From contig JBAWUJ010000076.1 in the NCBI GenBank assembly GCA_037176705.1, positions 62,001-126,000 of the forward strand: a stretch of DNA of 64,000 nucleotides, written 5' to 3'. Source of the DNA: Molossus alvarezi (Eukaryota; Chordata; Mammalia; Chiroptera; Molossidae). The notes below the pieces were generated by a model. It was not told the origin of the DNA. It ran no database searches and saw only the letters and a program-made list of their open reading frames with translations. How positions within the stretch are numbered: position 1 is the stretch's first letter; every line of letters starts with the position of its first letter. Position numbers and translations under genes: made by a program. Positions 1-8,932 of the stretch are shown here, piece after piece.

Positions 1-65
1 CCGACCCTGCTTAGCTTCCCAGATCCCACGAGATCGGGCGCGTTCAGGGTGGTATGGCCGGAGAC
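1..65 (-). rRNA. RNA5S: 5S rRNA, copy 1 (partial, cut by window edge)
   Basis: Only nt 1-65 are present, including box A. The 3' half lies outside the window. 5' spacer 66-535 is class A. Confidence 0.85.
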
Positions 66-242
66 GTTGGCGGCCGCCTCCAGGCGCCCTAAGAGTCCAG
101 CGCCTGGGCTGGCAGCCCCCCGGGCAGCCCCCCCGGCCGCCAGGCGGAGCGCGGACCGGCCCCTCTCAGCTCTCGGGGACCCAGGCGCGCGGTCCGTCCC
201 GCCCAGCCTCGAACCAGGTCCTCACCGCGGAGCTCGGCAGGC

Positions 243-254
243 CGCGCATGCGCA
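243..254. promoter_or_regulatory. NRF1-like site (representative, copy 1 spacer)
   Basis: CGCGCATGCGCA fits the NRF1 consensus YGCGCAYGCGCR in full. It lies 178-189 bp upstream of the 5S start. Classes A, E, F, G, I, J, K, L and Hc have this form. Classes B, C, D and most H have A at the first position. Class B reads AGCGCATGCGCT, a perfect 12-bp palindrome. Any function here is inference. Confidence 0.5.
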
Positions 255-328
255 GTCCAGGGGCCCCAAGGTCTGCGCCTGGGGGGCCGGGGGTCCGCCC
301 CTCGGGGCTGCGCTGCCCCACCGGCGGG

Positions 329-342
329 CGCGGGCGCCCGCG
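329..342. repeat. 14-bp perfect palindrome in the spacer (representative)
   Basis: CGCGGGCGCCCGCG is self-complementary and occurs once in nearly every unit. Class D (GCCAG variant) keeps only the central 12 bp. It could form a cruciform or hairpin; I see no T-run making it a terminator. Confidence 0.6.
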
Positions 343-445
343 AGTTGCGGCGCCTTGCGCGGCGGCCTGCTGGTGTGCTGCTGGGGCGTGGGGGGATCCC
401 CTCTGGGCCCCAGATTCCCTCGCTCGGCCCCCGGCGTGGGCTGGG

Positions 446-460
446 GCGCGTGCGTGCGTG
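446..460. repeat. Alternating purine-pyrimidine tract (representative)
   Basis: GCGCGTGCGTGCGTG alternates strictly over 15 bp, a potential Z-DNA tract. It is present in every unit, downstream of each 5S gene. Confidence 0.5.
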
Positions 461-521
461 GGCTGCGTGGCCCTCGGCCCGAAGCGCGGCAGGTGCGCAG
501 CTGGCTGGCTGTGGGGGGACC

Positions 522-526
522 AAAAA
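522..526 (-). terminator. Backup Pol III T5 terminator (representative, copy 2)
   Basis: A TTTTT run at +131 to +135, eight bases past the T4 run, in a G+C-rich context. It is present in every unit I read and could catch read-through. Confidence 0.7.
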
Positions 527-534
527 GGAGCGGC

Positions 535-538
535 AAAA
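535..538 (-). terminator. Pol III T4 terminator (representative, copy 2)
   Basis: The gene ends in GGCTTTT on the minus strand, a minimal Pol III termination signal covering nt 119-122. It is present in all complete copies except 94, 95 and 96. Confidence 0.8.
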
Positions 539-559
539 GCCTACAGCACCCGGCATTCC

Positions 560-577
560 CAGGCGGTCTCCCATCCA
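560..577 (-). promoter_or_regulatory. 5S internal control region, box C (representative, copy 2)
   Basis: Nucleotides 80-97 read TGGATGGGAGACCGCCTG, identical to the mammalian box C. I saw no change in this box in any copy. Confidence 0.85.
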
Positions 578-584
578 AGTCCTG

Positions 585-590
585 ACCGGG
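585..590 (-). promoter_or_regulatory. 5S internal control region, intermediate element (representative, copy 2)
   Basis: Nucleotides 67-72 read CCCGGT; the mammalian element is CCTGGT, so T69C falls inside it in every copy. Copy 39 has a further G70A change here. Confidence 0.75.
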
Positions 591-592
591 CC

Positions 593-607
593 CGACCCTG
601 CTTAGCT
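593..607 (-). promoter_or_regulatory. 5S internal control region, box A (representative, copy 2)
   Basis: Nucleotides 50-64 of the gene, identical to the mammalian box A. In other copies it ends 49 bases left of the gene's right end. In 5S genes this box, the intermediate element and box C bind TFIIIA, which recruits TFIIIC, TFIIIB and Pol III. Confidence 0.85.
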
Positions 608-676
608 TCCCAGATCCCACGAGATCGGGCGCGTTCAGGGTGGTATGGCCGGAGACGTTGGCGGCCGCCTCCAGGC

Positions 677-688
677 GCCCTAAGAGTC
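677..688 (-). promoter_or_regulatory. Upstream D-box-like element (representative, copy 2)
   Basis: On the minus strand this reads GACTCTTAGGGC at -32 to -21. The human D box is GGCTCTTGGGGC at the same distance, so 10 of 12 bases match. In each unit it lies 21-32 bases right of the gene's right end. It is unchanged in all copies except copy 21. Confidence 0.75.
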
Positions 689-1127
689 CAGCGCCGGGAC
701 TGGCAGCCCCCGGGCAGCCCCCCCGGCCGCCAGGCGGAGCGCGGACCGGCCCCTCTCAGCTCTCGGGGACCCAGGCGCGCGGTCCGTCCCGCCCAGCCTC
801 GAACCAGGTCCTCACCGCGGAGCTCGGCAGGCAGCGCATGCGCTGTCCAGGGGCCACAAGGTCTGCGCCTGGGGGGCCGGGGGGTCCGCCCCACGGGGCT
901 GCGCTGCCCCACCGGGGGGGGCGCGGGCGCCCGCGAGTTGCGGCGCCTTGCGCGGCGGCCTGCTGGTGTGCTGCTGGGGCGTGGGGGGTCCCCTCTGGGC
1001 CCCAGATTCCCTCGCTAGGCCCCCGGCGTGGGCTGGGGCGCGTGCGTGCGTGGGCTGCGTGGCCCTCGGCCCGAAGCGCGGCAGGTGCGCAGCTGGCTGG
1101 CTGTGGGGGGACCAAAAAGGAGCGGCA

Positions 1128-1248
1128 AAAGCCTACAGCACCCGGCATTCCCAGGCGGTCTCCCATCCAAGTCCTGACCGGGCCCGACCCTGCTTAGCTT
1201 CCCAGATCCCACGAGATCGGGCGCGTTCAGGGTGGTATGGCCGGAGAC
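1128..1248 (-). rRNA. RNA5S: 5S rRNA, copy 3
   Basis: Consensus copy. 5' spacer 1249-1720 is class C. Confidence 0.9.
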
Positions 1249-1720
1249 GTTGGCGGCCGCCTCCAGGCGCCCTAAGAGTCCAGCGCCTGGGCTGGCAGCC
1301 CCCCGGGCAGCCCCCCCGGCCGCCAGGCGGAGCGCGGACCGGCCCCTCTCAGCTCTCGGGGACCCAGGCGCGCGGTCCGTCCCGCCCAGCCTCGAACCAG
1401 GTCCTCACCGCGGAGCTCGGCAGGCAGCGCATGCGCAGTCCAGGGTCCCCAAGGTCTGCGCCTGGGGGGCCGGGGGGTCCGCCCCACGGGGCTGCGCTGC
1501 CCCACCGGGGGGGGCGCGGGCGCCCGCGAGTTGCGGCGCCTTGCGCGGCGGCCTGCTGGTGTGCTGCTGGGGCGTGGGGGGTCCCCTCTGGGCCCCAGAT
1601 TCCCTCGCTCGGCCCCCGGCGTGGGCTGGGGCGCGTGCGTGCGTGGGCTGCGTGGCCCTCGGCCCGAAGCGCGGCAGGTGCGCAGCTGGCTGGCTGTGGG
1701 GGGACCAAAAAGGAGCGGCA

Positions 1721-1841
1721 AAAGCCTACAGCACCCGGCATTCCCAGGCGGTCTCCCATCCAAGTCCTGACCGGGCCCGACCCTGCTTAGCTTCCCAGAT
1801 CCCACGAGATCGGGCGCGTTCAGGGTGGTATGGCCGGAGAC
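1721..1841 (-). rRNA. RNA5S: 5S rRNA, copy 4
   Basis: Consensus copy. 5' spacer 1842-2310 is class D. Confidence 0.9.
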
Positions 1842-2310
1842 GTTGGCGGCCGCCTCCAGGCGCCCTAAGAGTCCAGCGCCTGGGCTGGCAGCCCCCCGGG
1901 CAGCTCCCCCGGCCGCCAGGCGGAGCGCGGACCGGCCCCTCTCAGCTCTCGGGGACCCAGGCGCGCGGTCCGTCCCGCCCAGCCTCGAACCAGGTCCTCA
2001 CCGCGGAGCTCGGCAGGCAGCGCATGCGCAGTCCAGGGGCCCCAAGGTCTGCGCCTGGGGGGCCGGGGGTCCGCCCCTCGGGGCTGCGCTGCCCCACCTG
2101 CGGGCGCGGGCGCCCGCCAGTTGCGGCGCCTTGCGCGGCGGCCTGCTGGTGTGCTGCTGGGGCGTGCGGGGTCCCCTCTGGGCCCCAGATTCCCTCGCTC
2201 GGCCCCCGGCGTGGGCTGGGGCGCGTGCGTGCGTGGGCTGCATGGCCCTCGGCCCGAAGCGCGGCAGGTGCGCAGCTGGCTGGCTGTGGGGGGACCAAAA
2301 AGGAGCGGCA

Positions 2311-2431
2311 AAAGCCTACAGCACCCGGCATTCCCAGGCGGTCTCCCATCCAAGTCCTGACCGGGCCCGACCCTGCTTAGCTTCCCAGAACCCACGAGAT
2401 CGGGCGCGTTCAGGGTGGTATGGCCGGAGAC
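2311..2431 (-). rRNA. RNA5S: 5S rRNA, copy 5 (A42T)
   Basis: A42T in loop C, the variant that accompanies most class D units. 5' spacer 2432-2903 is class E. Confidence 0.9.
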
Positions 2432-2903
2432 GTTGGCGGCCGCCTCCAGGCGCCCTAAGAGTCCAGCGCCGGGGCTGGCAGCCCCCCGGGCAGCCCCCCC
2501 GGCCGCCAGGCGGAGCGCGGACCGGCCCCTCTCAGCTCTCGGGGACCCAGGCGCGCGGTCCGTCCCGCCCAGCCTCGAACCAGGTCCTCACCGCGGAGCT
2601 CGGCAGGCCGCGCATGCGCAGTCCAGGGGCCCCAAGGTCTGCGCCTGGGGGGCCGGGGGTCCGCCCCTCGGGGCTGCGCTGCCCCACCGGGGGGGGCGCG
2701 GGCGCCCGCGAGTTGCGGCGCCTTGCTCGGCGGCCTGCTGGTGTGCGGCTGGGGCGTGCGGGGATCCCCTCTGGGCCCCAGATTCCCTCGCTCGGCCCCC
2801 GGCGTGGGCTGGGGCGCGTGCGTGCGTGGGCTGCGTGGCCCTCGGCCCGAAGCGCGGCAGGTGCGCAGCTGGCTGGCTGTGGGGGGACCAAAAAGGAGCG
2901 GCA

Positions 2904-3024
2904 AAAGCCTACAGCACCCGGCATTCCCAGGCGGTCTCCCATCCAAGTCCTGACCGGGCCCGACCCTGCTTAGCTTCCCAGATCCCACGAGATCGGGCGC
3001 GTTCAGGGTGGTATGGCCGGAGAC
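2904..3024 (-). rRNA. RNA5S: 5S rRNA, copy 6
   Basis: Consensus copy. 5' spacer 3025-3494 is class F1. Confidence 0.9.
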
Positions 3025-3494
3025 GTTGGCGGCCGCCTCCAGGCGCCCTAAGAGTCCAGCGCCGGGGCTGGCAGCCCCCCGGGCAGCCCCCCCGGCCGCC
3101 AGGCGGAGCGCGGACCGGCCCCTCTCAGCTCTCGGGGACCCAGGCGCGCGGTCCGTCCCGCCCAGCCTCGAACCAGGTCCTCACCGCGGAGCTCGGCAGG
3201 CCGCGCATGCGCAGTCCAGGGGCCCCAAGGTCTGCGCCTGGGGGGCCGGGGGGTCCGCCCCACGGGGCTGCGCTGCCCCACCGGCGGGCGCGGGCGCCCG
3301 CGAGTTGCGGCGCCTTGCGCGGCGGCCTGCTGGTGTGCTGCTGGGGCGTGGGGGGTCCCCTCTGGGCCCCAGATTCCCTCGCTCGGCCCCCGGCGTGGGC
3401 TGGGGCGCGTGCGTGCGTGGGCTGCGTGGCCCTCGGCCCGAAGCGCGGCAGGTGCGCAGCTGGCTGACTATGGGGGGACCAAAAAGGAGCGGCA

Positions 3495-3615
3495 AAAGCC
3501 TACAGCACCCGGCATTCCCAGGCGGTCTCCCATCCAAGTCCTGACCGGGCCCGACCCTGCTTAGCTTCCCAGATCCCACGAGATCGGGCGCGTTCAGGGT
3601 GGTATGGCCGGAGAC
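3495..3615 (-). rRNA. RNA5S: 5S rRNA, copy 7
   Basis: Consensus copy; GACTATGG marker in its 3' flank. 5' spacer 3616-4084 is class G. Confidence 0.9.
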
Positions 3616-4084
3616 GTTGGCGGCCGCCTCCAGGCGCCCTAAGAGTCCAGCGCCTGGGCTGGCAGCCCCCCGGGCAGCCCCCCGGCCGCCAGGCGGAGCG
3701 CGGACCGGCCCCTCTCAGCTCTCGGGGACCCAGGCGCGCGGTCCGTCCCGCCCAGCCTCGAACCAGGTCCTCACCGCGGAGCTCGGCAGGCCGCGCATGC
3801 GCAGTCCAGGGGCCCCAAGGTCTGCGCCTGGGGGGCCGGGGGGTCCGCCCCACGGGGCTGCGCTGCCCCACCGGCGGGCGCGGGCGCCCGCGAGTTGCGG
3901 CGCCTTGCGCGGCGGCCTGCTGGTGTGCTGCTGGGGCGTGGGGGGTCCCCTCTGGGCCCCAGATTCCCTCGCTCGGCCCCCGGCGTGGGCTGGGGCGCGT
4001 GCGTGCGTGGGCTGCGTGGCCCTCGGCCCGAAGCGCGGCAGGTGCGCAGCTGGCTGGCTGTGGGGGGACCAAAAAGGAGCGGCA

Positions 4085-4205
4085 AAAGCCTACAGCACCC
4101 GGCATTCCCAGGCGGTCTCCCATCCAAGTCCTGACCGGGCCCGACCCTGCTTAGCTTCCCAGATCCCACGAGATCGGGCGCGTTCAGGGTGGTATGGCCG
4201 GAGAC
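4085..4205 (-). rRNA. RNA5S: 5S rRNA, copy 8
   Basis: Consensus copy. 5' spacer 4206-4675 is class H. Confidence 0.9.
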
Positions 4206-4675
4206 GTTGGCGGCCGCCTCCAGGCGCCCTAAGAGTCCAGCGCCTGGGCTGGCAGCCCCCCGGGCAGCCCCCCCGGCCGCCAGGCGGAGCGCGGACCGGC
4301 CCCTCTCAGCACTCGGGGACCCAGGCGCGCGGTCCGTCCCGCCCAGCCTCGAACCAGGTCCTCACCGCGGAGCTCGGCAGGCAGCGCATGCGCAGTCCAG
4401 GGGCCCCAAGGTCTGCGCCTGGGGGGCCGGGGGTCCGCCCCTCGGGGCTGCGCTGCCCCACCGGCGGGCGCGGGCGCCCGCGAGTTGCGGCGCCTTGCTC
4501 GGCGGCCTGCTGGTGTGCGGCTGGGGCGTGCGGGGATCCCCTCTGGGCCCCAGATTCCCTCGCTCGGCCCCCGGCGTGGGCTGGGGCGCGTGCGTGCGTG
4601 GGCTGCGTGGCCCTCGGCCCGAAGCGCGGCAGGTGCGCAGCTGGCTGGCTGTGGGGGGACCAAAAAGGAGCGGCA

Positions 4676-4796
4676 AAAGCCTACAGCGCCCGGCATTCCC
4701 AGGCGGTCTCCCATCCAAGTCCTGACCGGGCCCGACCCTGCTTAGCTTCCCAGATCCCACGAGATCGGGCGCGTTCAGGGTGGTATGGCCGGAGAC
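4676..4796 (-). rRNA. RNA5S: 5S rRNA, copy 9 (T109C)
   Basis: T109C next to helix I. 5' spacer 4797-5265 is class D with a C7 tract. Confidence 0.9.
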
Positions 4797-5265
4797 GTTG
4801 GCGGCCGCCTCCAGGCGCCCTAAGAGTCCAGCGCCTGGGCTGGCAGCCCCCCGGGCAGCCCCCCCGGCCGCCAGGCGGAGCGCGGACCGGCCCCTCTCAG
4901 CTCTCGGGGACCCAGGCGCGCGGTCCGTCCCGCCCAGCCTCGAACCAGGTCCTCACCGCGGAGCTCGGCAGGCAGCGCATGCGCAGTCCAGGGGCCCCAA
5001 GGTCTGCGCCTGGGGGGCCGGGGGTCCGCCCCTCGGGGCTGCGCTGCCCCACCTGCGGGCGCGGGCGCCCGCCAGTTGCGGCGCCTTGCGCGGCGGCCTG
5101 CTGGTGTGCTGCTGGGGCGTGCGGGGTCCCCTCTGGGCCCCAGATTCCCTCGCTCGGCCCCCGGCGTGGGCTGGGGCGCGTGCGTGCGTGGGCTGCATGG
5201 CCCTCGGCCCGAAGCGCGGCAGGTGCGCAGCTGGCTGGCTGTGGGGGGACCAAAAAGGAGCGGCA

Positions 5266-5386
5266 AAAGCCTACAGCACCCGGCATTCCCAGGCGGTCTC
5301 CCATCCAAGTCCTGACCGGGCCCGACCCTGCTTAGCTTCCCAGAACCCACGAGATCGGGCGCGTTCAGGGTGGTATGGCCGGAGAC
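5266..5386 (-). rRNA. RNA5S: 5S rRNA, copy 10 (A42T)
   Basis: A42T. 5' spacer 5387-5858 is class E. Confidence 0.9.
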
Positions 5387-5858
5387 GTTGGCGGCCGCCT
5401 CCAGGCGCCCTAAGAGTCCAGCGCCGGGGCTGGCAGCCCCCCGGGCAGCCCCCCCGGCCGCCAGGCGGAGCGCGGACCGGCCCCTCTCAGCTCTCGGGGA
5501 CCCAGGCGCGCGGTCCGTCCCGCCCAGCCTCGAACCAGGTCCTCACCGCGGAGCTCGGCAGGCCGCGCATGCGCAGTCCAGGGGCCCCAAGGTCTGCGCC
5601 TGGGGGGCCGGGGGTCCGCCCCTCGGGGCTGCGCTGCCCCACCGGGGGGGGCGCGGGCGCCCGCGAGTTGCGGCGCCTTGCTCGGCGGCCTGCTGGTGTG
5701 CGGCTGGGGCGTGCGGGGATCCCCTCTGGGCCCCAGATTCCCTCGCTCGGCCCCCGGCGTGGGCTGGGGCGCGTGCGTGCGTGGGCTGCGTGGCCCTCGG
5801 CCCGAAGCGCGGCAGGTGCGCAGCTGGCTGGCTGTGGGGGGACCAAAAAGGAGCGGCA

Positions 5859-5979
5859 AAAGCCTACAGCACCCGGCATTCCCAGGCGGTCTCCCATCCA
5901 AGTCCTGACCGGGCCCGACCCTGCTTAGCTTCCCAGATCCCACGAGATCGGGCGCGTTCAGGGTGGTATGGCCGGAGAC
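5859..5979 (-). rRNA. RNA5S: 5S rRNA, copy 11
   Basis: Consensus copy. 5' spacer 5980-6449 is class F1. Confidence 0.9.
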
Positions 5980-6449
5980 GTTGGCGGCCGCCTCCAGGCG
6001 CCCTAAGAGTCCAGCGCCGGGGCTGGCAGCCCCCCGGGCAGCCCCCCCGGCCGCCAGGCGGAGCGCGGACCGGCCCCTCTCAGCTCTCGGGGACCCAGGC
6101 GCGCGGTCCGTCCCGCCCAGCCTCGAACCAGGTCCTCACCGCGGAGCTCGGCAGGCCGCGCATGCGCAGTCCAGGGGCCCCAAGGTCTGCGCCTGGGGGG
6201 CCGGGGGGTCCGCCCCACGGGGCTGCGCTGCCCCACCGGCGGGCGCGGGCGCCCGCGAGTTGCGGCGCCTTGCGCGGCGGCCTGCTGGTGTGCTGCTGGG
6301 GCGTGGGGGGTCCCCTCTGGGCCCCAGATTCCCTCGCTCGGCCCCCGGCGTGGGCTGGGGCGCGTGCGTGCGTGGGCTGCGTGGCCCTCGGCCCGAAGCG
6401 CGGCAGGTGCGCAGCTGGCTGACTATGGGGGGACCAAAAAGGAGCGGCA

Positions 6450-6570
6450 AAAGCCTACAGCACCCGGCATTCCCAGGCGGTCTCCCATCCAAGTCCTGAC
6501 CGGGCCCGACCCTGCTTAGCTTCCCAGATCCCACGAGATCGGGCGCGTTCAGGGTGGTATGGCCGGAGAC
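6450..6570 (-). rRNA. RNA5S: 5S rRNA, copy 12
   Basis: Consensus copy; GACTATGG in its 3' flank. 5' spacer 6571-7039 is class G. Confidence 0.9.
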
Positions 6571-7039
6571 GTTGGCGGCCGCCTCCAGGCGCCCTAAGAG
6601 TCCAGCGCCTGGGCTGGCAGCCCCCCGGGCAGCCCCCCGGCCGCCAGGCGGAGCGCGGACCGGCCCCTCTCAGCTCTCGGGGACCCAGGCGCGCGGTCCG
6701 TCCCGCCCAGCCTCGAACCAGGTCCTCACCGCGGAGCTCGGCAGGCCGCGCATGCGCAGTCCAGGGGCCCCAAGGTCTGCGCCTGGGGGGCCGGGGGGTC
6801 CGCCCCACGGGGCTGCGCTGCCCCACCGGCGGGCGCGGGCGCCCGCGAGTTGCGGCGCCTTGCGCGGCGGCCTGCTGGTGTGCTGCTGGGGCGTGGGGGG
6901 TCCCCTCTGGGCCCCAGATTCCCTCGCTCGGCCCCCGGCGTGGGCTGGGGCGCGTGCGTGCGTGGGCTGCGTGGCCCTCGGCCCGAAGCGCGGCAGGTGC
7001 GCAGCTGGCTGGCTGTGGGGGGACCAAAAAGGAGCGGCA

Positions 7040-7160
7040 AAAGCCTACAGCACCCGGCATTCCCAGGCGGTCTCCCATCCAAGTCCTGACCGGGCCCGAC
7101 CCTGCTTAGCTTCCCAGATCCCACGAGATCGGGCGCGTTCAGGGTGGTATGGCCGGAGAC
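7040..7160 (-). rRNA. RNA5S: 5S rRNA, copy 13
   Basis: Consensus copy. 5' spacer 7161-7630 is class H. Confidence 0.9.
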
Positions 7161-7630
7161 GTTGGCGGCCGCCTCCAGGCGCCCTAAGAGTCCAGCGCCT
7201 GGGCTGGCAGCCCCCCGGGCAGCCCCCCCGGCCGCCAGGCGGAGCGCGGACCGGCCCCTCTCAGCACTCGGGGACCCAGGCGCGCGGTCCGTCCCGCCCA
7301 GCCTCGAACCAGGTCCTCACCGCGGAGCTCGGCAGGCAGCGCATGCGCAGTCCAGGGGCCCCAAGGTCTGCGCCTGGGGGGCCGGGGGTCCGCCCCTCGG
7401 GGCTGCGCTGCCCCACCGGCGGGCGCGGGCGCCCGCGAGTTGCGGCGCCTTGCTCGGCGGCCTGCTGGTGTGCGGCTGGGGCGTGCGGGGATCCCCTCTG
7501 GGCCCCAGATTCCCTCGCTCGGCCCCCGGCGTGGGCTGGGGCGCGTGCGTGCGTGGGCTGCGTGGCCCTCGGCCCGAAGCGCGGCAGGTGCGCAGCTGGC
7601 TGGCTGTGGGGGGACCAAAAAGGAGCGGCA

Positions 7631-7751
7631 AAAGCCTACAGCGCCCGGCATTCCCAGGCGGTCTCCCATCCAAGTCCTGACCGGGCCCGACCCTGCTTAG
7701 CTTCCCAGATCCCACGAGATCGGGCGCGTTCAGGGTGGTATGGCCGGAGAC
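7631..7751 (-). rRNA. RNA5S: 5S rRNA, copy 14 (T109C)
   Basis: T109C. 5' spacer 7752-8221 is class I. Confidence 0.9.
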
Positions 7752-8221
7752 GTTGGCGGCCGCCTCCAGGCGCCCTAAGAGTCCAGCGCCTGGGCTGGCA
7801 GCCCCCCGGGCAGCCCCCCCGGCCGCCAGGCGGAGCGCGGACCGGCCCCTCTCAGCTCTCGGGGACCCAGGCGCGCGGTCCGTCCCGCCCAGCCTCGAAC
7901 CAGGTCCTCACCGCGGAGCTCGGCAGGCCGCGCATGCGCAGTCCAGGGGCCCCAAGGTCTGCGCCTGGGGGGCCGGGGGGTCCGCCCCACGGGGCTGCGC
8001 TGCCCCACCGGCGGGCGCGGGCGCCCGCGAGTTGCGGCGCCTTGCGCGGCGGCCTGCTGGTGTGCTGCTGGGGCGTGGGGGGTCCCCTCTGGGCCCCAGA
8101 TTCCCTCGCTCGGCCCCCGGCGTGGGCTGGGGCGCGTGCGTGCGTGGGCTGCGTGGCCCTCGGCCCGAAGCGCGGCAGGTGCGCAGCTGGCTGGCTGTGG
8201 GGGGACCAAAAAGGAGCGGCA

Positions 8222-8342
8222 AAAGCCTACAGCACCCGGCATTCCCAGGCGGTCTCCCATCCAAGTCCTGACCGGGCCCGACCCTGCTTAGCTTCCCAGA
8301 TCCCACGAGATCGGGCGCGTTCAGGGTGGTATGGCCGGAGAC
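8222..8342 (-). rRNA. RNA5S: 5S rRNA, copy 15
   Basis: Consensus copy. 5' spacer 8343-8811 is class D but with GCGTGG in place of GCATGG. Confidence 0.9.
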
Positions 8343-8811
8343 GTTGGCGGCCGCCTCCAGGCGCCCTAAGAGTCCAGCGCCTGGGCTGGCAGCCCCCCGG
8401 GCAGCTCCCCCGGCCGCCAGGCGGAGCGCGGACCGGCCCCTCTCAGCTCTCGGGGACCCAGGCGCGCGGTCCGTCCCGCCCAGCCTCGAACCAGGTCCTC
8501 ACCGCGGAGCTCGGCAGGCAGCGCATGCGCAGTCCAGGGGCCCCAAGGTCTGCGCCTGGGGGGCCGGGGGTCCGCCCCTCGGGGCTGCGCTGCCCCACCT
8601 GCGGGCGCGGGCGCCCGCCAGTTGCGGCGCCTTGCGCGGCGGCCTGCTGGTGTGCTGCTGGGGCGTGCGGGGTCCCCTCTGGGCCCCAGATTCCCTCGCT
8701 CGGCCCCCGGCGTGGGCTGGGGCGCGTGCGTGCGTGGGCTGCGTGGCCCTCGGCCCGAAGCGCGGCAGGTGCGCAGCTGGCTGGCTGTGGGGGGACCAAA
8801 AAGGAGCGGCA

Positions 8812-8932
8812 AAAGCCTACAGCACCCGGCATTCCCAGGCGGTCTCCCATCCAAGTCCTGACCGGGCCCGACCCTGCTTAGCTTCCCAGATCCCACGAGA
8901 TCGGGCGCGTTCAGGGTGGTATGGCCGGAGAC
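8812..8932 (-). rRNA. RNA5S: 5S rRNA, copy 16
   Basis: Consensus copy; it lacks A42T although a class D spacer lies on its 3' side. 5' spacer 8933-9402 is class Hb. Confidence 0.9.

Larger units (their letters stand above)
536..656 (-). rRNA. RNA5S: 5S rRNA, copy 2 (reference copy)
   Basis: RNA component of the large ribosomal subunit, normally made by Pol III and bound by L5 and L11. This copy shows the array consensus. About 113 of 121 positions match canonical mammalian 5S; the differences are A5C, C39G, T40G, C46G, T69C, T73C, T76G and A103G. The start was set by the conserved GTCT 5' end and the end by GGCTTT. Boxes A and C, the upstream D-box-like element and both terminators are present. 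A5C creates a C-U mismatch in helix I, C46G hits helix III and T76G hits the loop E motif, so it may be a pseudogene or a variant 5S. 5' spacer 657-1127 is class B. Confidence 0.92.
49..3007. repeat. Partial third copy of the A-B-C-D-E block
   Basis: Five units (A, B, C, D, E; 2959 bp) in the same order and total length as 26660-29618. The next two units (F1, G) also match those after 29619. The distant copies share rare markers such as GCTAGGCC and GCGCTGTCC. Confidence 0.88.
1825..7734. repeat. Higher-order duplication: 5-unit block D-E-F1-G-H, two copies
   Basis: Units starting at 1825, 2415, 3008, 3599 and 4189 recur in the same class order at 4780, 5370, 5963, 6554 and 7144, a constant offset of 2955 bp. 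The only difference I found is in the first unit, where the left copy has the CT(C5) tract and the right copy a C7 tract. Confidence 0.9.

Noticed and set aside
345..430. G-quadruplex or GC-box promoter for Pol II
   Set aside because: G runs and GGGGCGTGGGG motifs are expected by composition at this G+C level; nothing else marks a Pol II promoter.
49..585. Recurrent 178-codon frame beginning inside each 5S gene
   Set aside because: It overlaps the 5S gene end and reads straight through the spacer. No known domain is visible, and overlapping frames on the other strand are equally open.
536..656. 5S-derived SINE (SINE3-like element)
   Set aside because: No A-rich or simple-repeat tail, no box B, no target-site duplications; copies are strictly tandem with a constant spacer.
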